64,000 nucleotides of DNA from Myxococcus eversor (GTDB lineage: Bacteria > Myxococcota > Myxococcia > Myxococcales > Myxococcaceae). The notes under the pieces were generated by a model. It worked only from the letters and a program-made list of their open reading frames with translations. It was not told the origin of the DNA and did no database searches. Shown here piece after piece: positions 17,997 to 27,575 of this stretch; the first letter of the stretch is position 1, and each line of letters starts with the position of its first letter. The stretch lies in contig NZ_JAAIXY010000026.1 in assembly GCF_010894455.1 (NCBI RefSeq), positions 62,001 to 126,000 of the forward strand. The letters are read 5' to 3'. Made by a program: the position numbers and the translations under genes.

Positions 17997-20900
17997 GTCG
18001 CTCCTCGTGACCGCGAGGAGCGTGGGTTGAAACAACGATCATCAGCGTGTAGTGGTGCATGTGCGTAGTCGCTCCTCGTGACCGCGAGGAGCGTGGGTTG
18101 AAACACGAGTGGGACGCGCCGACGGGCCCACTGGGCGGTCGCTCCTCGTGACCGCGAGGAGCGTGGGTTGAAACGCCATCATCGCCACGCCAAGCACTCG
18201 GCTGGTGTCGTCGCTCCTCGTGACCGCGAGGAGCGTGGGTTGAAACGTAGTGGTGCTGGCCGTGCTGCTCGTGCTGGGCGGTCGCTCCTCGTGACCGCGA
18301 GGAGCGTGGGTTGAAACGAAAACGTGCGGCGCTCCGACGTGGCGCGGCAGAGTCGCTCCTCGTGACCGCGAGGAGCGTGGGTTGAAACTACAGCGACGGC
18401 AGCCAAGTCTACTCCGTGGGCTCGTCGCTCCTCGTGACCGCGAGGAGCGTGGGTTGAAACTGCCTAGTTAGGACAAGGGCCGTATTCACCTCGGTCGCTC
18501 CTCGTGACCGCGAGGAGCGTGGGTTGAAACATCAAGCGGAACACAGAGGGAACCCCGCAGGCCAGTCGCTCCTCGTGACCGCGAGGAGCGTGGGTTGAAA
18601 CGTCGCAGCCGCCTGCGCCGTCCCCACTGCCGTCTGTCGCTCCTCGTGACCGCGAGGAGCGTGGGTTGAAACTCGAACTGCTCAGCGAACGTGCGCATCT
18701 TCCGTCGTCGCTCCTCGTGACCGCGAGGAGCGTGGGTTGAAACGACGCGTGGCGCATGGAATTCGGCGCGTGGGCGCTGTCGCTCCTCGTGACCGCGAGG
18801 AGCGTGGGTTGAAACCGCCGCTGGGACGCGGCCACTGGCCACCTCAACGTCGCTCCTCGTGACCGCGAGGAGCGTGGGTTGAAACTGCGCGGCGGTGATG
18901 AGGTATCGACGGCCGGTGAGTCGCTCCTCGTGACCGCGAGGAGCGTGGGTTGAAACTGCCTGCCGGAGCACTCCAGCAGGCCGTCGGGGCGTCGCTCCTC
19001 GTGACCGCGAGGAGCGTGGGTTGAAACTGCCGTGCGAGACGAAGGACCATGGGCGCGCCAGGTCGCTCCTCGTGACCGCGAGGAGCGTGGGTTGAAACGC
19101 TCGGGACACGGAGCAGACGCTCATCGCCCGGGTCGCTCCTCGTGACCGCGAGGAGCGTGGGTTGAAACTGTTTCAACAGCTCGGCGTCGTCGAAGTCGCC
19201 GAGGTCGCTCCTCGTGACCGCGAGGAGCGTGGGTTGAAACAAGGACACGCCGTCCGGCTGGGCGCAGCGCTGGGTCGCTCCTCGTGACCGCGAGGAGCGT
19301 GGGTTGAAACCCGCAGTCCCATTGAGGTCCGCATGGCGTGTCAGTCGCTCCTCGTGACCGCGAGGAGCGTGGGTTGAAACCTCTCGCGCCTGGCGCGCTC
19401 CTCCTCGGCGGTGGGTCGCTCCTCGTGACCGCGAGGAGCGTGGGTTGAAACGATGCATTGGCGCGCGGGGACGTCAACGAGCCCCAGTCGCTCCTCGTGA
19501 CCGCGAGGAGCGTGGGTTGAAACCGAACATGGTGACTCCGCGGGTGACTGGGTGAGGTCGCTCCTCGTGACCGCGAGGAGCGTGGGTTGAAACCATTGGT
19601 GGGAGCCACGTTGTCGTCTGCACCAAGTCGCTCCTCGTGACCGCGAGGAGCGTGGGTTGAAACGAGGAAATCTGGCTGGTGCGCAACCGGCTGGAGGTCG
19701 CTCCTCGTGACCGCGAGGAGCGTGGGTTGAAACACCGTTTTGACGCTCGCCCACCCGTCAGGGGCCGAGTCGCTCCTCGTGACCGCGAGGAGCGTGGGTT
19801 GAAACCGCCGAGACGCCTTGCAGCGAGCGCACCGAACCGTCGCTCCTCGTGACCGCGAGGAGCGTGGGTTGAAACTGGAGGCCACCGAGCTCGTCCCTCG
19901 CGGCCCGGGTCGTCGCTCCTCGTGACCGCGAGGAGCGTGGGTTGAAACCGGATGTCTGTGAGCCCGAACCCATGGAAGGTGAGTCGCTCCTCGTGACCGC
20001 GAGGAGCGTGGGTTGAAACAGGCCGAGCTCCAGGCGGACCTGACGCGCACCCAGGTCGCTCCTCGTGACCGCGAGGAGCGTGGGTTGAAACGCGGGTCCC
20101 GAGCTTGCTACAGACGTAGTCGCTGTGTCGCTCCTCGTGACCGCGAGGAGCGTGGGTTGAAACGAATCGTGGGCGCGCGGACAGCAAGAGGCAGACGAGT
20201 CGCTCCTCGTGACCGCGAGGAGCGTGGGTTGAAACGCGTCCATGGACCAGAACATCCTGCTGCTCTGCCGGTCGCTCCTCGTGACCGCGAGGAGCGTGGG
20301 TTGAAACTCCACAAGCGCCCCAGGGCACGCCCCACCGAGGTCGCTCCTCGTGACCGCGAGGAGCGTGGGTTGAAACACCAGATCGCGCCCACCTGGAGCG
20401 GGAGTTGAAGTCGCTCCTCGTGACCGCGAGGAGCGTGGGTTGAAACTGGCTCGCCAACTTCAGCATCTGGAGGGCACGGTTGTCGCTCCTCGTGACCGCG
20501 AGGAGCGTGGGTTGAAACACGTCCAGCCCTGCCAGGAAGACGCCGTTCTCGTCGCTCCTCGTGACCGCGAGGAGCGTGGGTTGAAACCAGCTCGCGGAGT
20601 CGAATCGTGAGACTGTCGTAGTGGTCGCTCCTCGTGACCGCGAGGAGCGTGGGTTGAAACGGCGGCGTGCCGTTGGAGCAGGTGGTGGTCCAGTCGCTCC
20701 ACGTGACCGCGAGGAGCGTGGGTTGAAACGGGTTCCCGGCAGGGTCCCTGTCGTTGGCGTCCGTCGTCGCTCCTCGTGACCGCGAGGAGCGTGGGTTGAA
20801 ACAGCAATGCGACGCAGTTGGGGCGACGGTGGCTCAGTCGCTCCTCGTGACCGCGAGGAGCGTGGGTTGAAACTCTTCGTCCGTGTAGAAGAGGTAGTGC

Positions 20901-22777
20901 CCGGCCGGTCGCTCCTCGTGACCGCGAGGAGCGTGGGTTGAAACCAGATTCTCACGAAGCAGCGCCAACGCACCCGCAGTCGCTCCTCGTGACCGCGAGG
21001 AGCGTGGGTTGAAACGCTGGCGCGGTGGCGTTGCCCAACGTGGGCATGGTCGCTCCTCGTGACCGCGAGGAGCGTGGGTTGAAACCGGAACGGGACCATC
21101 GTCATCAACGTCGACTCTTGTCGCTCCTCGTGACCGCGAGGAGCGTGGGTTGAAACGCGGTGAAGAACACGTACTTCAGCAGGTTCCGCAGTCGCTCCTC
21201 GTGACCGCGAGGAGCGTGGGTTGAAACCGATTCAGATTAGTGGGCCCCAGTAGTCGTCAGGGTCGCTCCTCGTGACCGCGAGGAGCGTGGGTTGAAACCA
21301 CGTGTTCCCGCGCCGCCAGCGAAGCGCTCCGGTCGCTCCTCGTGACCGCGAGGAGCGTGGGTTGAAACTACGCGGCCCTCCGGGACTGCTACATCGTGTA
21401 CGGTTGCTCCTCGTGACCGCGAGGAGCGTGGGTTGAAACACGGAGGACGACCACTCGGGCCTCGTCAAGTCGCTGGTCGCTCCTCGTGACCGCGAGGAGC
21501 GTGGGTTGAAACTCTTTGGCCGTCGCGATGGTCTGGCGGTACTGCGTCGCTCCTCGTGACCGCGAGGAGCGTGGGTTGAAATCAGCGCGTCAGCACCGGC
21601 AGGAGCGCGTCGAGCAGTCGCTCCTCGTGACTGCGAGGAGCGTGGGTTGAAATTTCACAGCGCTGTCAGCCGTCAAGTCGCGCAGGTCGCTCCTCGTGAC
21701 CGCGAGGAGCGTGGGTTGAAATGCCAACAACCGGACCACGGAGCTCTGGGTCGGACGCGTCGCTCCCCGTGGCCGCGAGGAGCGTGGGTTGAAACGTGGC
21801 GTCCAAATCGCCACGGAGGGCCAGACGCAGGTCGCTCCTCGTGACCGCGAGGAGCGTGGGTTGAAACGTGGCGCTCCAGCAGAGGAGCTTTCCCGCCGCG
21901 AGGTCGCTCCGCGTGACCGCGAGGAGCGTGGGTTGAAACCACGAACGTCAAGGCCGCGTCGGGAGTCATTGGTCGCTCCGCGTGACCGCGAGGAGCGTGG
22001 GTTGAAACTACCGTCAGAAGCCCGGGTACGTGCGCGACCTGGAGTCGCTCCGCGTGACCGCGAGGAGCGTGGGTTGAAACGGCAGTCGGAATGCCGCCCC
22101 CAAGTGGTACGAGGTCGCTCCTCGTGACCGCGAGGAGCGTGGGTTGAAACTCGCCGCCCATGGGGGCCGGGACGCTGACGTCGTCGCTCCTCGTGACCGC
22201 GAGGAGCGTGGGTTGAAACCGCCACCAGGTGCTGCACGTCGCGCTAACGGACGTCGCTCCTCGTGACTGCGAGGAGCGTGGGTTGAAACCAGGAGCTTGA
22301 TCGAGCCGGAGCCGGTCGAGTCGCTCCTCGTGACTGCGAGGAGCGTGGGTCGAAACAAGGGATTCGCGTCCGACGCGCAGTCGAGACGGCGTCGCTCGTC
22401 GTGACCGCAAGGAGCGTGGGTTGAAACTGCGATCAGGGCGGCAGCCACCTCTGGGTGGTGCGTCGCTCCTCGTGACCGCGAGGAGCGTGGGTTGAAACCA
22501 GAAGCTTGATCGAGCCGGAGCCGGTCGAGTCGCTCCTCGTGACAGTGAGAAGCGTGGGTTGAAACGAGCACGCCTCTTACCTGCTGCGTAAGTACAACGG
22601 TCGCTCCTTGTGACCGCGAGGAGCGTGGGTTGAAACGCGTTGGTGCCCGCCTCCGTGCCGCGTTGGCGCAGTCGCTCCTCGTGACCGCGAGGAGCGTGAA
22701 TTGAAACTGGCTGGCCTCAAAGTCCGCCGACAGGAGTCGCGTTGCTCCTCGTGACCGCGAGGATCGTGAGGAGTCTT
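17997..22777 (+). CRISPR. Type I-C CRISPR array, 68 repeats and 67 spacers
   Basis: The 37-bp repeat begins GTCGCTCCTCG and ends GTGGGTTGAAAC. Its inner 24 bp fold into a 9-bp hairpin (CGCTCCTCG / CGAGGAGCG, loop TGACCG). I located 68 repeat starts one by one, from 17997 to 22741, at spacings of 67-73 bp, giving spacers of 30-36 bp. The first ~38 repeats are essentially identical. From 20693 onward variants appear, and the last repeat (22741-22777) has lost its GTTGAAAC end, which marks the trailer. The leader end faces cas2. Long antisense frames across the array (reading ...HAPRGHEER...) are translation artefacts of the repeat. Confidence 0.98.
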
Positions 22778-22785
22778 CGCGCAAG

Positions 22786-23361
22786 CTACACCCGGGTGAA
22801 CGTCAGGCCTGTAGCCTTCGCCCGCTCCAGGGCCTCCTTGATGTCCTCATGGATGATGAGGGCGAGAGGCCAGCCCCCTGTGCGGAACGTCCTGGCCTCT
22901 CCCACTTTCGTCGGGTCGATGTGCAGGTCGTCGACGGCGTAGTACTGCCCCACCTTCTCAGCCAGGCCGTCTTCTGGCATCCAGAACTGCACCGCCGACG
23001 CTTTCTCGTCGATGCAGTGGATGAGCTTTGTTGCCACCAGGATGAGGTACTGGTCCGCGTGACCTTGGAGATCCACGGGAATGAGCTGTACGTCGCCAGG
23101 GGCCAGCGCCGTGAAGATCTCCGCGACCTTGATGTGGACGATGGGAACGCTGAGCGCCGTCAAGGTGAAGTCCAGCGGCTTCCCTGGATGTTGAATGGGG
23201 ACCTTCAGTCCCCCTTCAACAGGAACCGGGTGCCCTGCGTTGAAATCTCGCGGGTCGTCCACCTCGCGCCCATGACGGTCCGTAGGGTCATCGAGATGCC
23301 AACGGCCTGGAGCATGGACATCCTCCTTCAACCTGAAGAAGCGCTGGGACATGGCGGGCAT
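22786..23361 (-). CDS. Imm11-family (DUF1629-like) probable immunity protein
   Basis: The 191-residue soluble protein resembles the Imm11 family, which is common in myxobacteria and accompanies toxins. Visible features are RFFRLKEDVHAPGRWHLDDP at the start, VDLQGHADQYLILVATKLIHCIDEKAS in the middle and HIDPTKVGEARTFR late. Its ATG begins directly after the stop of the AHH lipoprotein gene, with no gap, so the pair is surely co-transcribed. It should neutralise that toxin in the producer and its siblings. The 3' end lies only 8 bp from the CRISPR terminal repeat. Confidence 0.8.
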   Translation of the reverse strand: MPAMSQRFFRLKEDVHAPGRWHLDDPTDRHGREVDDPRDFNAGHPVPVEGGLKVPIQHPGKPLDFTLTALSVPIVHIKVAEIFTALAPGDVQLIPVDLQGHADQYLILVATKLIHCIDEKASAVQFWMPEDGLAEKVGQYYAVDDLHIDPTKVGEARTFRTGGWPLALIIHEDIKEALERAKATGLTFTRV

Positions 23362-24711
23362 CTAGGGCAATGAACTCTTGGTGAGAAGCTGGTTCAGTCT
23401 TGTTCCTGGCGTGCGGACCTCCACCGCCAGTCTATTGAGGGCCCTCGTCAGGACTTCCCTGCACTCCGAAACCTTACGGCAATGGAGGGTCGCGCCGTAG
23501 AGGCGTTCGTGGACCAGGTCGTGGTACTCCTGGGGATGCGGCCCTTTGTGACCTTGGAGGGACACGATGTTCTCCACGTCATCCAGCTCCATCCCCGCCT
23601 TCCGGAAGATCTTCTCGAACTTGGGTGTCCAGGGACCACCACGTGCCTTGGAGACACTGTTCTTGTTCGTGGCGAGGTGATGCTTCTCCGTGGGGCCGTC
23701 ACTCATTCCCCGGGCCGCCATCGCCACCGCGTTGGGGGCCAGCGCGATGGTGAATCCCTCGGCCGTCAGCGCCACGGACCGCACGCCGCCAATCGCCATG
23801 AAGCGGTAGCCCGCCTGTGCCTCGACAGCGAGTGCCGCTTGCGCGGAGCCCGGCAGTCCCGATGCTTTCGCAGCCAGGCCGAGGGTGCCCCCAATGGCCG
23901 CCGTTGCCAGCATGACGAAGATGCGCGCGGCGTTCTCTCCCAGGACTTCCCCATACGCTTCACCAGCCTCACTGAGCTGAGCGAAGTTGGTGGCACGATC
24001 TACCTGGCGCACCAGCGAGATCCAACCATTGAGAATCCGCCACACCGTATCCACACCCAGGTAGGCGATTGCCGAAGCCGTCAGCAGGGACGCCAATCCC
24101 TTCGAGAAAGGTTCGGGCAGCGTCCAAAGGAGCATGTACATGCTGACAGATGCGGTCACCGTCGCGAGGAGCGCTTGTGGGTCGGCCATGTCCTCCAACG
24201 CTTCGGCCGTCTCCTCCCACACGGAGCTCATTGCGATGGCCATGGCCAGCGAGTACTTGCCATCACTGGCCAGCAGAGGGCCTTCGGCAAGCAGATGCAG
24301 GCAGTCGCCTGGTTGGTCTTTGCGTGCGCACCACTTGCCATAGGATTGTGTCAGTTCCTCATCCGCATAGGACTCCAGGAGCCGCAGACCCTCAGATGAA
24401 TCATCCTCCTTCAGCGGGATGAGGCGTGGGCCTCTGCTCTCATACTGGTACACCGCGCTTCTCTCAGGAACCCCGAAGAGCTGGCGGGCTTCGCGAAGGG
24501 GATTGGTGAAGACCCGCACATCACGAGCGAGTACCGCCACCGCTTCTTCGAATTCGTCGCCGTCAAGCTCCACGGGCCCTGCATCATCTTCAATGATGGG
24601 AGTGTGCACGAGAGTCGGCTCGTTCGCTGTCTCCAGTCGTACCACTCGTGCCGCGGAGCAGCCCACGCTGGCAAGTGCCAGGAACAACCAGACGACCCAA
24701 CGGGCCTTCAT
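23362..24711 (-). CDS. SitA-type polymorphic toxin lipoprotein with AHH nuclease domain
   Basis: The 449-residue protein has a lipoprotein signal (lipobox ASVGC, Cys 18), followed by ARVVRLET and a segment shared with the lipoprotein at the right edge of the window. Two hydrophobic stretches lie at about 185-235 and 265-285. The C terminus is an AHH-type HNH nuclease: EKHHLATNKN (His 344-345), TPKFEKIFRKAGM, then GHKGPHPQEYH at 387-397. Myxobacterial SitA toxins have this design and are passed between cells by TraA/B-dependent outer membrane exchange; the SitA label is inferred from architecture and host. A GGAGGA site precedes the ATG. The immunity gene follows at once. Confidence 0.82.
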   Translation of the reverse strand: MKARWVVWLFLALASVGCSAARVVRLETANEPTLVHTPIIEDDAGPVELDGDEFEEAVAVLARDVRVFTNPLREARQLFGVPERSAVYQYESRGPRLIPLKEDDSSEGLRLLESYADEELTQSYGKWCARKDQPGDCLHLLAEGPLLASDGKYSLAMAIAMSSVWEETAEALEDMADPQALLATVTASVSMYMLLWTLPEPFSKGLASLLTASAIAYLGVDTVWRILNGWISLVRQVDRATNFAQLSEAGEAYGEVLGENAARIFVMLATAAIGGTLGLAAKASGLPGSAQAALAVEAQAGYRFMAIGGVRSVALTAEGFTIALAPNAVAMAARGMSDGPTEKHHLATNKNSVSKARGGPWTPKFEKIFRKAGMELDDVENIVSLQGHKGPHPQEYHDLVHERLYGATLHCRKVSECREVLTRALNRLAVEVRTPGTRLNQLLTKSSLP

Positions 24712-24848
24712 CCGCGTCCTCCAGTTCAGGGGGTACCCTCGACGGCCGAACTCAGGATGCCAGCATCGGCTGACACGTCACGGTTCGAAGTTCTCTGGGG
24801 GGCGCAGTGAGGACTCGGCTCGATGTCCCTGGATTGAGTCCCTGTCTC

Positions 24849-25535
24849 TCACGCCCCCCAGGGACGCAGGAACTCTTCCGACTCCGCGAGGATTCGCGGG
24901 AGGGACGCGGTCAGCTCGTGACCGTCATCCACCTCCACCATCCGTACATTCCTTCGCCCCTCCACCCACTGGCGCGAGTAACGGATGTCGCAGGTGTCGT
25001 CCTTCGTCCCGTGGATCAACAGCGTCGGCACTCGCACGTCCGGCCAGCCTCCCGTGCGCGCGTCCACCGTCTCCGCATCGTCGATGAACCCCGCGTGGAT
25101 GCGCACCTTGCGCTTCTCCGCGAAGTCGTCCGTCTCAATCCAACCCGACGTCTTCCAGTGCCCCCACGCAGCCTCACCCATCCGCTTGCGCAACTGCGAC
25201 ACCACGTGGAACGCCGGGGCCAGCAAGACCAGCCCGCACACCCTCGCGTCCTCCGCCGCGATTCTCGCCGCCGTCAGGCCTCCCAGGCTGGAGCCGAAGA
25301 GCACTGCCCGGTCCTCCTTCTCTCCCAGCGCCGCTCGCACCGTCTCCAGCATCGCGCTCAACCGGAGCTGCTCCATCGAGGGGACTCGCAGGTTCAACCT
25401 CGCGACGTGGACACCTCGCGCCTCGAAGTGCCTTGCCACGGCCACTCCCTTGGCCGAGTCGGGCCCCGATGCGAAGCCGTGCAGATACAGCCAGCGCGGT
25501 GCGACGGGCTTCGGGACGGATGGAAGGTCACTCAT
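24849..25535 (-). CDS. Alpha/beta-hydrolase (YqiA/UPF0227-like esterase)
   Basis: This 228-residue cytoplasmic hydrolase has the oxyanion motif YLHGFASGP near the start, nucleophile elbow GSSLGG, an acid-residue loop HGTKDDTCDIRYS and the catalytic His in DDGHEL. These are the features of small YqiA-like esterases, often active on short acyl esters. The ATG at 25535 gives a normal start just before PKPVAPRWLYLHGF; a longer frame from 25580 adds a sequence without family support. It is probably unrelated to the toxin pair downstream. Confidence 0.8.
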   Translation of the reverse strand: MSDLPSVPKPVAPRWLYLHGFASGPDSAKGVAVARHFEARGVHVARLNLRVPSMEQLRLSAMLETVRAALGEKEDRAVLFGSSLGGLTAARIAAEDARVCGLVLLAPAFHVVSQLRKRMGEAAWGHWKTSGWIETDDFAEKRKVRIHAGFIDDAETVDARTGGWPDVRVPTLLIHGTKDDTCDIRYSRQWVEGRRNVRMVEVDDGHELTASLPRILAESEEFLRPWGA

Positions 25536-25636
25536 GACCATCCACTGTAGCGCCTGGCCCTCATCCTCTCGGGGCCTCACCCTCGGAACGCGTTAGCCGC
25601 GCTCAACCGAGGCATGAGGCCCGTCGAGGCCCTTCG

Positions 25637-25987
25637 CTACTTCACTTCGCGCGTGAGCCTGGAGTCCCACGGGCACCAGTGGCTGCCCGGCAGGAAGGCG
25701 CCTCCCGCCTCGTCCAGGTGGTCCTCCACGTACACCATGTTCGCGTCGCAGACCTCGATGGCCATCGAGAAGAACTGGATGGTCGACGGGTCCAGATGGA
25801 ACGAGAACTTCGGATTGTACGGCTGCATCCTCTTGATGATTCGCCCATGCACGTGGACCTCGTTCGTCTCCTGGCCGGAGAGAATCTTCCGTGCATGGTT
25901 GATCGTCTTGTCGTCCGTCAACTCGATGATGAACTCGGTCCCAGGTGAGCTCGGCTGCGTGAATGCGAAGCGGGTGGCGGTCGCCAT
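25637..25987 (-). CDS. BP74-related protein
   Basis: The 116-residue protein matches the small BP74 N-domain family, named after a Dictyostelium calmodulin-binding protein and also found in myxobacteria. Conserved blocks are FIIELTDDKTINHARKILSG, the HVHGRIIK core, FSFHLDPSTIQFF, EVCDANMVYVEDHLDE and FLPGSHWCPWDSRL. There is no signal peptide. Its bacterial role is not established. The downstream hydrolase lies about 100 bp away. Confidence 0.75.
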   Translation of the reverse strand: MATATRFAFTQPSSPGTEFIIELTDDKTINHARKILSGQETNEVHVHGRIIKRMQPYNPKFSFHLDPSTIQFFSMAIEVCDANMVYVEDHLDEAGGAFLPGSHWCPWDSRLTREVK

Positions 25988-26069
25988 GGCGCAACTCCTG
26001 TGAGGGTGGGGCGCCCGGTGTAAAGGGTCACCTCCTCACGCCACAACGCACCCGCGCTCCCCGCAGTGG

Positions 26070-26097
26070 AAAACCCCTCAATGTCTTGTGCGGGGTT
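26070..26097 (-). terminator. Possible terminator after the retron reverse transcriptase
   Basis: On the minus strand AACCCC and GGGGTT flank a 14-nt loop and are followed by TTTT. The stem is short. Its position, 33 bp after the stop codon, suits the end of the retron operon. Confidence 0.35.
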
Positions 26098-26129
26098 GTG
26101 AAATCACACACATCAATCCGTCCAGCGAC

Positions 26130-27410
26130 TCACCCACCCCGAGGCTTGCGGTACCTCGCGAGGCGAGTCGCGTGCTCGGGATTCAACATCCCCACATACG
26201 CCAACATCCCGTCGATGCGCGCGCTCCGCTTCGCATCCCCACCGTCCCGGTCCTCCTGGTGAATCATCGCCCGCAGCTTCCGCCGCTCCTCCCGCGACAA
26301 CCCCAACCCCTCGTTCACCGTGACGCCCGTCACTCGCTGCCGCCCACCCTTGCGCTGCACGCGTGTCTTCTCGGCATTCACCTCGAAGCCTTCTTCGCGC
26401 ACGTACCTCGCGGCCAGCGCTCGCACCTTCTCCAGCGCCCCCACGTCATCCCCGGAGAACGTCAAATCATCCGCGTAGCGCGTATACGCATAGCCATACC
26501 GCCGCCCCAGCCCCGCCAACCTCCGGTCCAGCCGCGTCAGCACCGCATTGCACAGTCCCGGACTCGTCGGCGCGCCCTGCACGCAGACTCGCGGGCCTAC
26601 CGGGACGTGAAACACCGTCCCCTCTACGTCCACCCGCTGACGCTCCGCCTCCGTCATCAACACCGCCAGCGTCGCCGCCACCGGATAGCCATACCCGAAG
26701 GCCAACAACAGCCCTCGCACCCTGCTCACCGTGACGGATGGGAAGAAGTCCTTCAGGTCCAGCTTCAACACCACCCGCTTGCCCACGTGCGGCGCCGCTC
26801 CCGTCTTGATGGAGCGCCCCGTCACGAAGCCGTGTGCCTGCTCGCTCACCGGGAGCTTCGACACCAGCACGTCCAACAGTCGGCGCTGTATCGCCTTCAG
26901 CTTCCGCTTCGGTGCATGCAACAGCCGCTGGCCTCCGGAGCGCTTCGGCACGGTGAACGTCACGTAGTGCGACACCCGCTCCCGCGCCCGGTGCGTCGAA
27001 TAGTGCCGCAGTTGTCCCACCGACAAGCCCAGCGCAGTGGCCACGTCCTCCTCCGTGCGCCACACGGGCAGCCCGTACCGCGCGAGCTGTGCCTCGTCCG
27101 GGAGCAAGTCGCGCACGTTCCGATTCCGCGTCCGGAACGCCGTGGAGAAGAAACGCCGCGCCTCAAGCGCGCTGAAGAGCCGCTTCCGCTTCTTCGTGTA
27201 GACCCGCTTGCCCTTGGGCAGCAGCCGCGCGTCTCTCAGAATCTGGCGCAGGTGGCCGGGCTTCAGCGGTCCCGAGGTGGCCACCGTCTCGCGCACCACG
27301 TCGGGTGGACGGTCGCTCGCGTCGCGCTCGAACGGCGCATCCAACCGTGAGACATCGCGAGTCACCGGCTTGGGGGAGAACAACCCCTTGAACCAATCGA
27401 GCCAGCTCAT
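26130..27410 (-). CDS. Retron reverse transcriptase
   Basis: This 426-residue enzyme copies part of the adjacent msr-msd RNA into msDNA joined by a 2',5' bond. Polymerase motifs are complete: first Asp in KLDLKDFFPSV (D218), QGAPTSPGLCNAV (277-290), YADD at 312-315 and the retron-specific VTG at 360-362 (RQRVTGVTVNEG). The ~140-residue N-terminal extension is typical of myxobacterial retrons, and the length is close to what I recall for the Mx65-type enzyme. The ATG at 27410 follows a GGAG site (CCGGAGCACC); a longer frame would run into the RNA gene. No further open frame lies between the RNA and the enzyme. Confidence 0.95.
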   Translation of the reverse strand: MSWLDWFKGLFSPKPVTRDVSRLDAPFERDASDRPPDVVRETVATSGPLKPGHLRQILRDARLLPKGKRVYTKKRKRLFSALEARRFFSTAFRTRNRNVRDLLPDEAQLARYGLPVWRTEEDVATALGLSVGQLRHYSTHRARERVSHYVTFTVPKRSGGQRLLHAPKRKLKAIQRRLLDVLVSKLPVSEQAHGFVTGRSIKTGAAPHVGKRVVLKLDLKDFFPSVTVSRVRGLLLAFGYGYPVAATLAVLMTEAERQRVDVEGTVFHVPVGPRVCVQGAPTSPGLCNAVLTRLDRRLAGLGRRYGYAYTRYADDLTFSGDDVGALEKVRALAARYVREEGFEVNAEKTRVQRKGGRQRVTGVTVNEGLGLSREERRKLRAMIHQEDRDGGDAKRSARIDGMLAYVGMLNPEHATRLARYRKPRGG

Positions 27411-27412
27411 GG

Positions 27413-27573
27413 TGCTCCGGGAGGGGCCAGGGGACGACCTGCGAGGCGCTGGACCCGGGGCTCCCTGCGTTCCGTACGCAGGGACCCTGGAGAAGAGAAG
27501 GAGACAGAACACCGCCGCGGCGAAACACCACGGCACCGACGGCTCATCCGCGAGCCCAGGCCCTTCCCGAGAG
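27413..27573 (-). ncRNA. Retron msr-msd RNA
   Basis: The 165-bp gap between the SWIM gene and the reverse transcriptase has retron RNA structure on the minus strand. Outer inverted repeats a1 (27556-27572) and a2 (27415-27430) pair over about 12-14 bp with one bulge. Just inside a1 is GATGAGCC, holding an AGC that could carry the branching G. Next is a perfect msr hairpin of 9 bp with loop TTT (arms GCCGTGGTG and CGCCGCGGC, with G-U pairs, about 27512-27533). The msd hairpin follows, with CCCTGCGT and ACGCAGGG around loop ACGGA (about 27463-27483). The exact ends and branch site are inferred. Confidence 0.85.
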
Positions 27574-27575
27574 CA

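Noticed and set aside
18464-21108. Long minus-strand frames across the CRISPR array
   Set aside because: They translate the 37-bp repeat in three phases (for example HAPRGHEER) with spacers between. No start, RBS or family supports them.
22742-22942. A 66-residue plus-strand frame starting in the last CRISPR repeat
   Set aside because: It runs from repeat sequence into the antisense of the immunity gene and has no support.
26088-27350. A 420-residue plus-strand frame opposite the reverse transcriptase
   Set aside because: The RT motifs on the other strand are clear, and this frame has only Arg/His-rich low-complexity sequence.
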